From Mycosarcoma maydis (taxonomy: Eukaryota > Basidiomycota > Ustilaginomycetes > Ustilaginales): a stretch of DNA of 64,000 nt. The translations under genes were made by a program, and so were the position numbers. The notes under the pieces were generated by a model. The model did no database searches. It was not told the DNA's origin and saw only the letters and a program-made list of their open reading frames with translations. The stretch's first letter is position 1. Every line of letters starts with the position of its first letter. This document shows, piece by piece, positions 20,001 through 27,822 of this stretch. The stretch covers positions 1,550,001 to 1,614,000 of the forward strand of contig NC_026478.1 in assembly GCF_000328475.2 (NCBI RefSeq). Reading direction: 5' to 3'.

Positions 20001-22481
20001 TCTGCTGCTGGACGGACGACCTTTGATTTCGGACGCTCTTGGAGAGGCGGGTCCGCTGTTGCTGGCTGCTGCTGATCTCGGAATCATCTGTGCGGCCAGC
20101 AGCATTTCGCCACTGAGACGGCAGAGTGACGAGATAAAATGTACAAATGCGCTATCATCGAGCGACGCGGTGTTCTCGAATACGTTTTGGATATGTGCTT
20201 GCAAGCGACTGGGCTGCAGATCCGCAACGTTGAGCAGCTGAAGCTGACTTCGGCCTGATCGCGTGTCGAGCGACACCATTGAGGCATGCGTCAAGGTCGA
20301 GAGTGTGGCGCGGCCGTTGCGGCTGGTATCGGCATCTTCGTCCTTGCCAGTCTCATCTTTTGATCCAGTCGATGTACTCAGCGAGACGAGCGAAGCTTGA
20401 GCGGTGCAAAGACCGCTGAGAACAGGATGCCAGAAAGGACCGAGTGCGCCAGAGAGATAGTACGCAACCTGAACGTACGCCTTGAGACATGCCAAGTTAC
20501 GAGTGGATAATGTTGTATCACTTGTTGAGTGCAGCATAACAGACGGAGCGCCCGCATCCCAGCCAGGGACAGCCAGCGTGATGAATCTGGTGATAACCAC
20601 ATCACGCTCCTGTACCAAGTCAAGGGCGCCAGTGACATTGGTGAGGTTTCTTAGCGCCAAGAGCGTTTCTTCAAAGATGGAATCGTTGCACTTGATGCGC
20701 AAATGTTGGGCGAGGACCTGGCTCAGCGGAAGTGCCGAAGACCTCAGCATGGCCTTTGTGAGACGAAGGCCATCACGCTCTGCTGGATTGGTGAGAGCAG
20801 CAATGTCGGCGTCTTGCATGGCTGGTGGAGCTGGCGCAGATTGCTTGTTGCGAGCGTTGACGAACCTGGAGTACAGAGGAAGGGCGTACAGTGCCATGGA
20901 CTGGGTGAGGAGGTGGCAAGACTGGAGCGCCAGGAGCTGTGGGTAGGTTTTGGGTAGGGCTGGCGACGCAACTACGGGAGCTTCCGTCTTATCGAGTTGA
21001 TCGATAATCTGGATGGAAGGCGAGCTTGTAGAGGAAAGGGTTTCGGTTCCAGTGTTGGCAGAGGAGCCAATCATTCCGGACATTGCAGCGCTAGCAACGC
21101 CAGCTGCAGCCTCGTAGAGACCTGAGAAACTGCGGTCCGTGGAAGGCCGCACGCGACTTTTGCGTGGACTGTGAGGGACTTGAGAGTCATCGGTTGTGTT
21201 GTGCATGGATGGCTCTTGAGCGAACATGATCTCGCCTTGCACGAGGACGTTTTGAAGTGTTTCGACGAGCTTGGAAAAGACTGGTATGGTGGCTTTGGTA
21301 GGCTCGCTTGCGCTAGTATCGGTGCTACCGGAGTCATACCAGAGCCACAAGTTGCGAAGAAATACGTCGTCAGAACATAGACTGCGAAGCACTTCGAGAG
21401 CCAGCACCTGCTGCCAGAGTAGAGATGGAGAGCCACCGTGCGCTGCGAGTTCCTGTGCTGAAGGGTTGATGGTGCGAAGAAGAATGGAAAGGAGGATCTC
21501 AACTTCAAGAACGAGATCGGAACTGAATTGACGCAGCAAGAGGAAGAGGAGACGCATAAGCCGAAGGTGAATGGGGAAAGCAGGGGGCTCGCTGAGACTC
21601 TTGATGAGGAGAGGGCAGACCTTGGAGCGAAGAAGATAGAGAAGCTCCGGATGAGAAATGGATTGTCGATTTGCCGAGCCTGCAGAGGCGAAGAGGCGCT
21701 GATGATTGGAGAGAACACTTTCGACGAGCTCGAGTGAAAAGGTTTTGGATAGCGAGTCGAGCGACAAAAAGGTAGCGGGTTCGGCATTGGCGAGAGAGCA
21801 GAGGTCTGAGAAGACAAGATAAGCATCGCGTGATGATGGAAAGAGGGTGACGGCCCCTTGGGGAAGATCGAGCGACATGGCCGCGACGGGTGCTAGAGCC
21901 GCAGCGTCTTCTCCGCCTCCTTTGATGCCGTCGAGCACGGCGTCTTCGTCCTTGACCTTGTCGAATACAGCCATGACGCTCTGCCGCAGGGTTGCGGCTG
22001 CCGTGGAACTGACGACGGCGACCTTGCTTCCCTCATGAAGCTTGAATCCGAGCATGAGCGTATTCGAGAGGTCGGCATTGTGCAGATTTGGGTAAGATGA
22101 GAGGAGCGCTGATGCGATCTGGAGGATCTTGAGCTGAACATCTACGTCGCTCCTGGTGGGTGGGGTGAGGAGCTTGTTGAGCGTTTTGACGATGATGGGC
22201 ACGCCGCTGTCTGGAACAAGTCTCTGAAGGAGGATGCGCTGCAGGAGAGCCATGGCGAGCGAGATGAGCTTTGGCAATTTGGTTTCGCAGCTCAACAGGA
22301 TGGGCTTGAGCAGAGGATGATCCAACGGTGGACTCTCATCGTTCCGCAGCGAGGCAAGGAAGACATCTGTATCAGACCTGAGCCTCGTCAGCGCGCTGTC
22401 GGTGGCCTGCTTGATATCAGGATGCTTCCGTCGAGCCTCGGCACCAAGCGCGGTGAGCTCAGAAGTGAGCAGCTGTGCCAT
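17013..22481 (-). CDS. MON2: Mon2/Ysl2-type Golgi-endosome trafficking scaffold
   Basis: A single open frame of 1822 aa from ATG at 22481. The N-terminus (MAQLLTSELTALGAEARRKH, then PDIKQA) is the DCB region typical of Mon2, with a HUS-like region after it (LLRSKVCPLLIKSLSEP...FPIHLRLMRLLFLLLRQF, about residues 285-320). Long alpha-helical repeats follow to the C-terminus, and a Ser-rich disordered insertion lies at about 425-500. Mon2 resembles the large Arf-GEFs outside the catalytic part; I see no Sec7 motif here, as expected. In yeast it works with Dop1 and the flippase Neo1 in endosome-Golgi traffic. Length is close to the human (about 1.7 kaa) and yeast (1.6 kaa) proteins. Intronless, which is notable for this length. 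Confidence 0.88.
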   Translation of the reverse strand: MAQLLTSELTALGAEARRKHPDIKQATDSALTRLRSDTDVFLASLRNDESPPLDHPLLKPILLSCETKLPKLISLAMALLQRILLQRLVPDSGVPIIVKTLNKLLTPPTRSDVDVQLKILQIASALLSSYPNLHNADLSNTLMLGFKLHEGSKVAVVSSTAAATLRQSVMAVFDKVKDEDAVLDGIKGGGEDAAALAPVAAMSLDLPQGAVTLFPSSRDAYLVFSDLCSLANAEPATFLSLDSLSKTFSLELVESVLSNHQRLFASAGSANRQSISHPELLYLLRSKVCPLLIKSLSEPPAFPIHLRLMRLLFLLLRQFSSDLVLEVEILLSILLRTINPSAQELAAHGGSPSLLWQQVLALEVLRSLCSDDVFLRNLWLWYDSGSTDTSASEPTKATIPVFSKLVETLQNVLVQGEIMFAQEPSMHNTTDDSQVPHSPRKSRVRPSTDRSFSGLYEAAAGVASAAMSGMIGSSANTGTETLSSTSSPSIQIIDQLDKTEAPVVASPALPKTYPQLLALQSCHLLTQSMALYALPLYSRFVNARNKQSAPAPPAMQDADIAALTNPAERDGLRLTKAMLRSSALPLSQVLAQHLRIKCNDSIFEETLLALRNLTNVTGALDLVQERDVVITRFITLAVPGWDAGAPSVMLHSTSDTTLSTRNLACLKAYVQVAYYLSGALGPFWHPVLSGLCTAQASLVSLSTSTGSKDETGKDEDADTSRNGRATLSTLTHASMVSLDTRSGRSQLQLLNVADLQPSRLQAHIQNVFENTASLDDSAFVHFISSLCRLSGEMLLAAQMIPRSAAASNSGPASPRASEIKGRPSSSRDEAATAFYPISCLDLVASLNTTRLCRLPADQGWQAVTTNLIEALSSPRLPPNWRAQASQALNKIAFGTMSEAAENPDHHEKLRLQKQALQILSNAGILDGRRAAPVDVELRTSSVEHLNKILETFGHSLGCGWETIFDICSATCKEDKRNADTVLGSSALVQKVQLTLVKAGFSCLQLVCSDFLSALDAEQIGRCCGCLNDFGSQDLDVNVALTANGCLWGVTAEMAARAKTKSTDPNAAYVDTETQPLWLLLLQCLLSISQSPRAEVRNGAISNLFRVLQHYGDMLTPAAWQEIVDTIIFPLIKVLSASIKDLESGGGGEGGKAEEDRKAQLMGILPSELKQWQESESLAFTQFGEVVRAYLPTKLIHSSAFEETWSRLLDLTTATFLSGPADLSQAAMKCFTFSVSTNVDSEVLPDEPARARAQMAWRTAWKSWIAIGEHVRRATSRRPETRELKADKCTEGEAVNTFRFTQANLLAYIQAFPPIHRVLQADFDQANVEALLTSLKACVSYPHSPDNMSDRASLTNVQVAARATARSVANVKGVPALILSDLSECICLAFSNTELDASKDKKAPTFIALSRASIEEAYSVFVKHEDDISIYEGGAFESLLAALIVPIKLKYECQDSPVASCNSERKADARPVWQLATLTLCRILSLCCPKLQKRTEDGRLSLETVEILWTKIIDAIQAAVLADSSLASTLPKHVKDADELFGLFVLSSIEKHVLPYLGGSEVPDHLIERVGHTLVLGSTLYTFETQTSSYSESGRVDDPSETTNERYAYWCFDLLFLGCSGHFGKGSRSASQDTDARRRVAVILLRHLTSRCEETLVSFARDLEIRGMVPMQRIRQEELNYVLNRYVELRLYPATYTGSATKQLVPRSSQGWHASERAHLFAAYRHFLLLVSSAKSTAGTSTSTASIGTSLPPIVPADSAEMSKTFSDLGLELGIIGVTRDVLAASERDARYDASVKEANAGELALKAMALVGDELEIPLLRM

Positions 22482-24074
22482 TCTAGCTTGAACTTGCCCG
22501 TTTCGACAACGACGACGACGACTTAATCTGACAGCCCGATGGCTCCGACTAGATGCGCTAGGATAGACCAGGGAAGGATCCTACGCTCCGAAGCTTAGCG
22601 CGGAAGAAGCGGTGCAACTGTATGAGAATAAAGCAGCTTCAATCACGACTACTTGTGGCTGCCACTCGCCCCATTCGTGATTCCCATTCACGATTGATGG
22701 CGATCCGTGCGCGTTCAGGGTTCGTGGTTTTGTGGTTTTGTGGTTTAGTCACGAGTGGTTCTGTGGTCTCTGGTGTTGGACTTCCAAAGATAGTCATGCT
22801 TTCTTCTGAGAGCGACTCACGACTCGTGACTCATGACTGTTGGGTAATGGCGTGGCCCGTGTGGTCACGCTTTTCTATAATGTTAGCTAATTAGGCACAA
22901 CAATTTTGCGAAATTAGCAAGTCACACGAGTCGTGAGTCGTGAGTGGCGCTCAAGACTCTAACGTGTGATGTAAGATGGGCCATGACCACAGACGGTTGT
23001 CACCATTTCAAAGTTGCCAACAACCCAACCCGAAACCAATCACGAATCCGCTTTGTGCTCATTACTCCTTTGCCACCTTCGGACTCTCCTGTTTTATCAG
23101 GTCGAATAGGCTGGACGTAGTATGAGCGCTGCAGAATGTGGAATTCGTGATGGTCAAATGCGGCGCAGTGCGTCTCATCCCTACACACAGTCTGCTGAGC
23201 TGCGATCATCGCCGTTATCTGGGCAGCAATTTGGGCGCCAATCCTACTCACGACCCATAACTGCAGATTCGTGATGATGGGAAAAAAAAAGTCAAGAAAG
23301 GGTTCTTTCTGTCAGTCCTGAGTTACGAGTCGCAGTTGAAACAAAATTGCAATTCCATCCACGATCGCAAAGAATCACGAACCACAAACCGCGCAAATCA
23401 CAACAATCACGAATCGTGAATCAGTCACGAGTCACAGTCACAGAGTCGTGAGTGAGCGTCGATTTGGTTTCGCGCTCCGCAAGGGTTCAACCATGAAACT
23501 CACGACTGTGAATTCAACTCCACTCAACTCGCTTGCGTGTGACATCTCGAGAGAAAGAAAAGTTGCAGCGTGAGCAGTCCACATGCTGGATGTACGTGAT
23601 AAATTACCACAGTCACGAGTCCCATTCTCCGCATCTTGATCGACTCTTAGACTCACAAACTGGACGACTCCATTCGTGATTCATCCGTTCTCCAGCTTTT
23701 ACCTTGCCCACCTCTTCATACTCGCCGATGCTTCATCCGTTACCATTGTGACCACCTTTTTCCTAGATCTGGTGGCAACGACTGGAGCACAAAGCTCCGC
23801 CTCTTTTCACACCCCACGCTGCGGTAACAGTCCTTGCAGCCCGGTAGCGGCACCGGCACCGCGGCTTCATTACGCCTTTTCAAGCTCGAAATTAGGCAAC
23901 TGGCACATGATCCGCTCTCTCTTTCTAGTTGCTACCTGTTCTGCGTCATCCCTCAACCTTTGTATGGCGTCGGCCGAGTAGCCAGATCAAGCTCAAGTGA
24001 CGCTTGCTTCCATCGCATCGAATTCGAAACACCTTATTCTCATACCGCGGCATCGTCATCTGTCAATCGCACAC
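22482..24074. other. Intergenic between divergent genes, densest repeat-motif region
   Basis: 1.6 kb between the divergent MON2-like and coiled-coil genes. It contains many TCACGA/TCGTGA units (22640-22695, 22815-22835, 22922-22943, 23370-23460, 23660-23690), including one perfect TCACGAATCGTGA at 23407-23419. No supported gene; small frames are repeated-motif translations. Confidence 0.6.
23407..23419. repeat. TCACGAATCGTGA palindromic motif, copy 1
   Basis: A 13-base element made of TCACGA, a one-base spacer and its reverse complement TCGTGA. Identical copies lie at 46692, 54278 and 58953, all outside genes. Confidence 0.7.
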
Positions 24075-26207
24075 ATGCTGTCCGAGCACTTTCAGCAGGA
24101 CAAGGTCCCTTCTCCTTTTGCTTCGGCGGATGCTCACGTTGCAACTCAGCGCCGCCTGGACGACACTACACAGTCTGCGCCAAAAGGGCTCATGGAAGCG
24201 GTCAAGCTCAAGCCGCGCCATGCGCGCAGCCCTTCCGACTCTAGCACAAGTGAGCAGTCATCCGGCTTCGACGATGAGCAGCCCTCACAAGACGACCAAG
24301 ACATCGACAACACACCGGCCACCTCCTTTGGTGGGTCTCTAGCCCCCCGCAGCGACGCCTCAATCGAGCACAAGTCAGATTGCAGTCACCTCTCCAATGC
24401 TGTGCTTCTCAAACAGCGCCTCTCTGCTGCTTCCGACGACTCAAGCAGACTCGATGAGCTTAGGCAAGAAGTCGAAGCTCTCTTCGACAAGTTCTTGCCA
24501 GACTTTCAGACCAAACAGGACGAGAAAGAAGCAGCAGACCATTCAACCGAACCCACCCTGCTTTGTCGAGACCTGCCAGCCATTCTAGCCGAGTTTGAAA
24601 GGCAAAGGGCCCATCCTTTGATCGATCCAAAAGTGTTCAGCCAACTCGAGGTCTTTGTAGCAGAGAACCCACAAGCACCCATCTCCTCCAATATGCTCGT
24701 CAACCTCATTCACGCATTGGAGTCCAGCGCACGCTCGGTCGCTTCGGATGACGTCCATCCCCACACTCCGTCTTTCTTCGATCGAGAAGTATCACACAGC
24801 ACTGGAAACGACTCGACGCCGATCGCTCCTTCCGAAGACCTAGCCGATCTAAGTCAGGACGACGACTATCTCATCAGAGGCGCTGAAGATAGCCGGGACA
24901 GTGCCCGAGAGCTCAGCGCCGAAGCTGCTGTCATTCTCAATCTCAAAGAAGATCTACGCATGGAGAGAGACAAGAACGATGCTCTTCAACTCACTCTGTC
25001 AGATAAGGAGAGACGTGTCAATGCGCTCGAGCACAAACTCACCACGTCTCAAGAGCAGTACGAAGAGCTGATGCTCGAAGAACAGGCCAAACTCGAAGAA
25101 TTCAACAAGCAGATCCAAGCCCTCCGTCGCGAAGACAAAGACCTACGCACTAAGCACTTTGAGCTGCAGGAGCAAAACAATGCATACGAGTCGCAATTGA
25201 CCGCGCTCAACATCCAGGTCGAAGGCGCTGAAAAGACCAACATCAAGCTGCGCAGAGACCTCGAGGAAGAGTCGAGCCAGCTCATCAAGGCCAAGGCGGA
25301 TCTTGACCGTCGTATGAAGGAAGCCAAAGAGCTTTCCGAATATCTTCTCGAGTGTGAGCAGGCCAAAATTGCCGCCGAACACGCTCAAAACCAGCTTCGC
25401 CAAGAGCTGGAAAAGGTCAGAGCTGAAACTACAAAGCTGCAGGGTTACAAGGACGAGGCGGAGGAGCTGCGCAGCAGTGTCGATAAACTCGAAATGGAAC
25501 TCGACGAAGTGCGCCGACTCACCAGTCTGCACAGCAAAGATGCATCGTCGCAGCAACACAGCAACCCTGCCACCATGACCAGACGTCTTGGCAACGAACT
25601 TGCGCGAAGCATGGAGCTCGATGCACACAGCTCGGGAGAAGAGACCTCGGTCGAGGACAAGGACGCTGACTCAAGCAACGTCGACGACTACATCGAGACC
25701 GTCATCCAACGCCGACGAAGACGCGTAGGCAAGGCTCGCAGGTCGGTTGAGATGGCCACGCAGTCAATACAGACCGAATTCATCCAAGAGCCTCTTTTGG
25801 CGATACTGGCCGAAGAAGCGTCCACCGGATTGCCCGCCGACGTCGACACAAGCTTCGCATCAAAGCCTCTGCACACCAATCTCGGCTCTCTCTACACCGC
25901 GCTGACCGCCAGGACCGCCTCTGTCATCATCTTGCTCATTGCGATCGGTCTGACGTTTGGCTTGGCGCTCAATACCTCTCGTGACATCTATCATATAAGC
26001 CACCACACTCTCGACGCTGACGAGTTCAGAAAGCTCAATCACCTCCCTGGTGCGAGCCAGACCTACTACTACGATGGCAGATACCCAAACGCAGTGATTG
26101 GCAGTAACTTTGTAGACCAGTACGTAGGACCCGTCTTGGACGCACTGCTCTCGCTTGTCGGCCTAATCAGTCCATCTAGATCGCCATCAGGCGGCACTGT
26201 GTACTAG
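24075..26207 (+). CDS. Coiled-coil protein with C-terminal membrane segment, function unknown
   Basis: Encodes 710 aa from the ATG at 24075; the longer open frame begins at a GTG at 23997. The first ~290 residues are acidic and Ser-rich with a helical, EF-hand-like stretch but no clear calcium loop. A long heptad coiled coil spans about residues 300-500 (ERRVNALEHKLTTSQEQYEE and on). A basic patch (QRRRRRVGKARRS, about residues 570-582) precedes a single hydrophobic segment at about 613-634 (ASVIILLIAIGLTFGLAL), leaving a 76-residue C-terminal tail. The topology resembles golgins, or nuclear-envelope KASH proteins such as KASH5/Kms1, but the tail does not end in the KASH-type PPPX. Location is therefore open. 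Confidence 0.75.
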   Translation: MLSEHFQQDKVPSPFASADAHVATQRRLDDTTQSAPKGLMEAVKLKPRHARSPSDSSTSEQSSGFDDEQPSQDDQDIDNTPATSFGGSLAPRSDASIEHKSDCSHLSNAVLLKQRLSAASDDSSRLDELRQEVEALFDKFLPDFQTKQDEKEAADHSTEPTLLCRDLPAILAEFERQRAHPLIDPKVFSQLEVFVAENPQAPISSNMLVNLIHALESSARSVASDDVHPHTPSFFDREVSHSTGNDSTPIAPSEDLADLSQDDDYLIRGAEDSRDSARELSAEAAVILNLKEDLRMERDKNDALQLTLSDKERRVNALEHKLTTSQEQYEELMLEEQAKLEEFNKQIQALRREDKDLRTKHFELQEQNNAYESQLTALNIQVEGAEKTNIKLRRDLEEESSQLIKAKADLDRRMKEAKELSEYLLECEQAKIAAEHAQNQLRQELEKVRAETTKLQGYKDEAEELRSSVDKLEMELDEVRRLTSLHSKDASSQQHSNPATMTRRLGNELARSMELDAHSSGEETSVEDKDADSSNVDDYIETVIQRRRRRVGKARRSVEMATQSIQTEFIQEPLLAILAEEASTGLPADVDTSFASKPLHTNLGSLYTALTARTASVIILLIAIGLTFGLALNTSRDIYHISHHTLDADEFRKLNHLPGASQTYYYDGRYPNAVIGSNFVDQYVGPVLDALLSLVGLISPSRSPSGGTVY

Positions 26208-26655
26208 ATTGCAACATCTCAGGCTCAGGTTGCGTGCCTGGTGCGTTGCGAACCTTTCGTATACCAAACTTTATCGATCTTCTCTGACGTTTCGAATCGC
26301 GACAGCCTCGTGGTTCTGGTTCCAATGCCTGGTCTCATCTTCCTTTTTAGCCACTATTGTATCAGCATCCCCCTTGCACGTTTACGCATATACCACAACA
26401 CTCTCTGCACGCGCTCGCTTTGCCTATCACGCCAGCATCAGGGTATCGTTCTTTGTCCCGAAGAACTGGACTCCTGGAGTTGACAGCGATTGACACGTTC
26501 TCTTACTCAAAACACACGTTCTTTACACTTAATCATTCGAGCTTATGTATTACAATTTGATGATGACAGGATCTTGGATGCTGTGCATCGTTGCAGCGTG
26601 GATTCGTGATCGGGTATGTGCGGGTGGGTATCTGGATGCTGTGATGAGAAGGGGG
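26208..26655. other. Intergenic, 3' regions of convergent genes
   Basis: About 450 bases between the coiled-coil gene and the Rpr2-like gene, holding both 3' ends. Nothing else seen. Confidence 0.5.
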
Positions 26656-27311
26656 TTAGGAGCTCCACGTCTTGTGATGACAGAGTGAGCAGCACGAGAC
26701 GCGCTTGTTGCTTCTGGTGCGGATGTTCTTGTTCCTTTTCTTGGTCTCTGTAGAGGGGTTGCTGAGCATGCGCTGGTTCAAGCCGGGCACGAGCGGAAGA
26801 GCACATCTTGCACATCTTGGGTTGTGCTTATGATAAAAGTCCGGTACGATCCTGCGTCCACTGTCGTGTTTCACTCTTGCTTCTGCTTCAGGCTCGACAT
26901 CTTCAGCCCACAGACTGCGCCTGTACTGTACTGCTTGCACCCTCTGCGTTGACCACATGGCGTCCGGTCCCTGCGCCTGTAAACGTGCAAGGTGGATGAA
27001 TCGGCGCGAATGCGCACACGCTAGATTCGGGAGCGTAATGCAGCCGATTCGGGCAAGTTGTTCTTGATGCAATGCTTGGAGCGTATTAGCCTGTGAGATG
27101 TTCGTGGACGTTGTGCTGGATGAACGTATGGCAGCTTTGGGTGAGGATACTCGAGAGCCGGAGGATGAAGACGAGGATGAGGCTGCTACGGCACTTTTGA
27201 ACTGTTTCGATTCGATTTGAGGAAGCGGCTGGCGTTAGTGTCTCATTCTATCGCATCGGATTCTGAAACGAGATGAGAGCTCACTTTAGATAGTTTGTGT
27301 TGGGACGACAT
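26656..27311 (-). CDS. Rpr2/Rpp21-type zinc-ribbon protein, candidate RNase P/MRP subunit, two exons
   Basis: Exon 1 is 27285-27311 (ATG at 27311, nine codons) and exon 2 is 26656-27201, giving 190 aa. The 83-base intron (27202-27284) has a GTGAGC donor, a CACTAAC branch-like sequence and an AAACAG acceptor, and keeps phase 0. Exon 2 starts with a Ser-rich stretch, then a helical region (QANTLQALHQEQLARIG...RRFIHLARLQ) and the zinc ribbon: RIVPDFYHKHNPRCARC, LPLVPGLNQR and C-x2-C in CCSLCHHKTW. CxxC...LxPG...CxxC is the signature of Rpr2/Snm1/Rpp21 subunits of RNase P and MRP, which process tRNA 5' ends and pre-rRNA. The rest is weakly conserved. It is divergent from HRD1 (511 bases between ATGs). 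Confidence 0.7.
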
Positions 27312-27822
27312 CTTGACCCGAGATTGACCGAATGGCAGATGGAGGCGGCTATCAAGGCTAGTGACAGGCATCTGAGTATGGTGAGCAAGTGTCAACGAAT
27401 TTTTCGACATGTCGTCGGGAGTCGGGCCAAAAACTATTCGTGATTCTCTCCACATTTCGGAAATTCGCACGAGAAGCTAGTTCACTTTGGCACCACGTCT
27501 GCGTGAGCTGGAGTCTGCACGCTGTGTCACAGGCAGCTCACAGACCAACACCCTACCGTCTTGCGCAAATCTCTCTCCCGCAGTCCACCACACACACGTC
27601 AGGTTGCTCGATCATCTCGTGCAGGCACAAATGCAGATAGCGCCGAGCTAGTATCCCTGCACCACTGCTCGACAAGAACGAGTGCTCACTACGCCTTACA
27701 TGCCACTTTCTACCCAACGTGCCTGATCAAAGGCACTAAACTGTTCAACCAGCGTCAGGCGGAAGGTTTTCTTTACTACGTCGATCTGCGCGTACAGCTG
27801 ATCCTCAAACGTTTTGACAAAG
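27312..27822. promoter_or_regulatory. Divergent promoter region, Rpr2-like gene and HRD1
   Basis: 511 bases between the two divergent ATGs. One single ATTCGTGATT motif occurs at about 27438. I cannot define a TATA box. The half nearest HRD1 is rich in C and CA, typical of a fungal leader. Confidence 0.4.

Noticed and set aside
23370..23460. Motif arrays as a CRISPR-like repeat
   Set aside because: Spacing is irregular, the units are short and dispersed, and the genome is eukaryotic.
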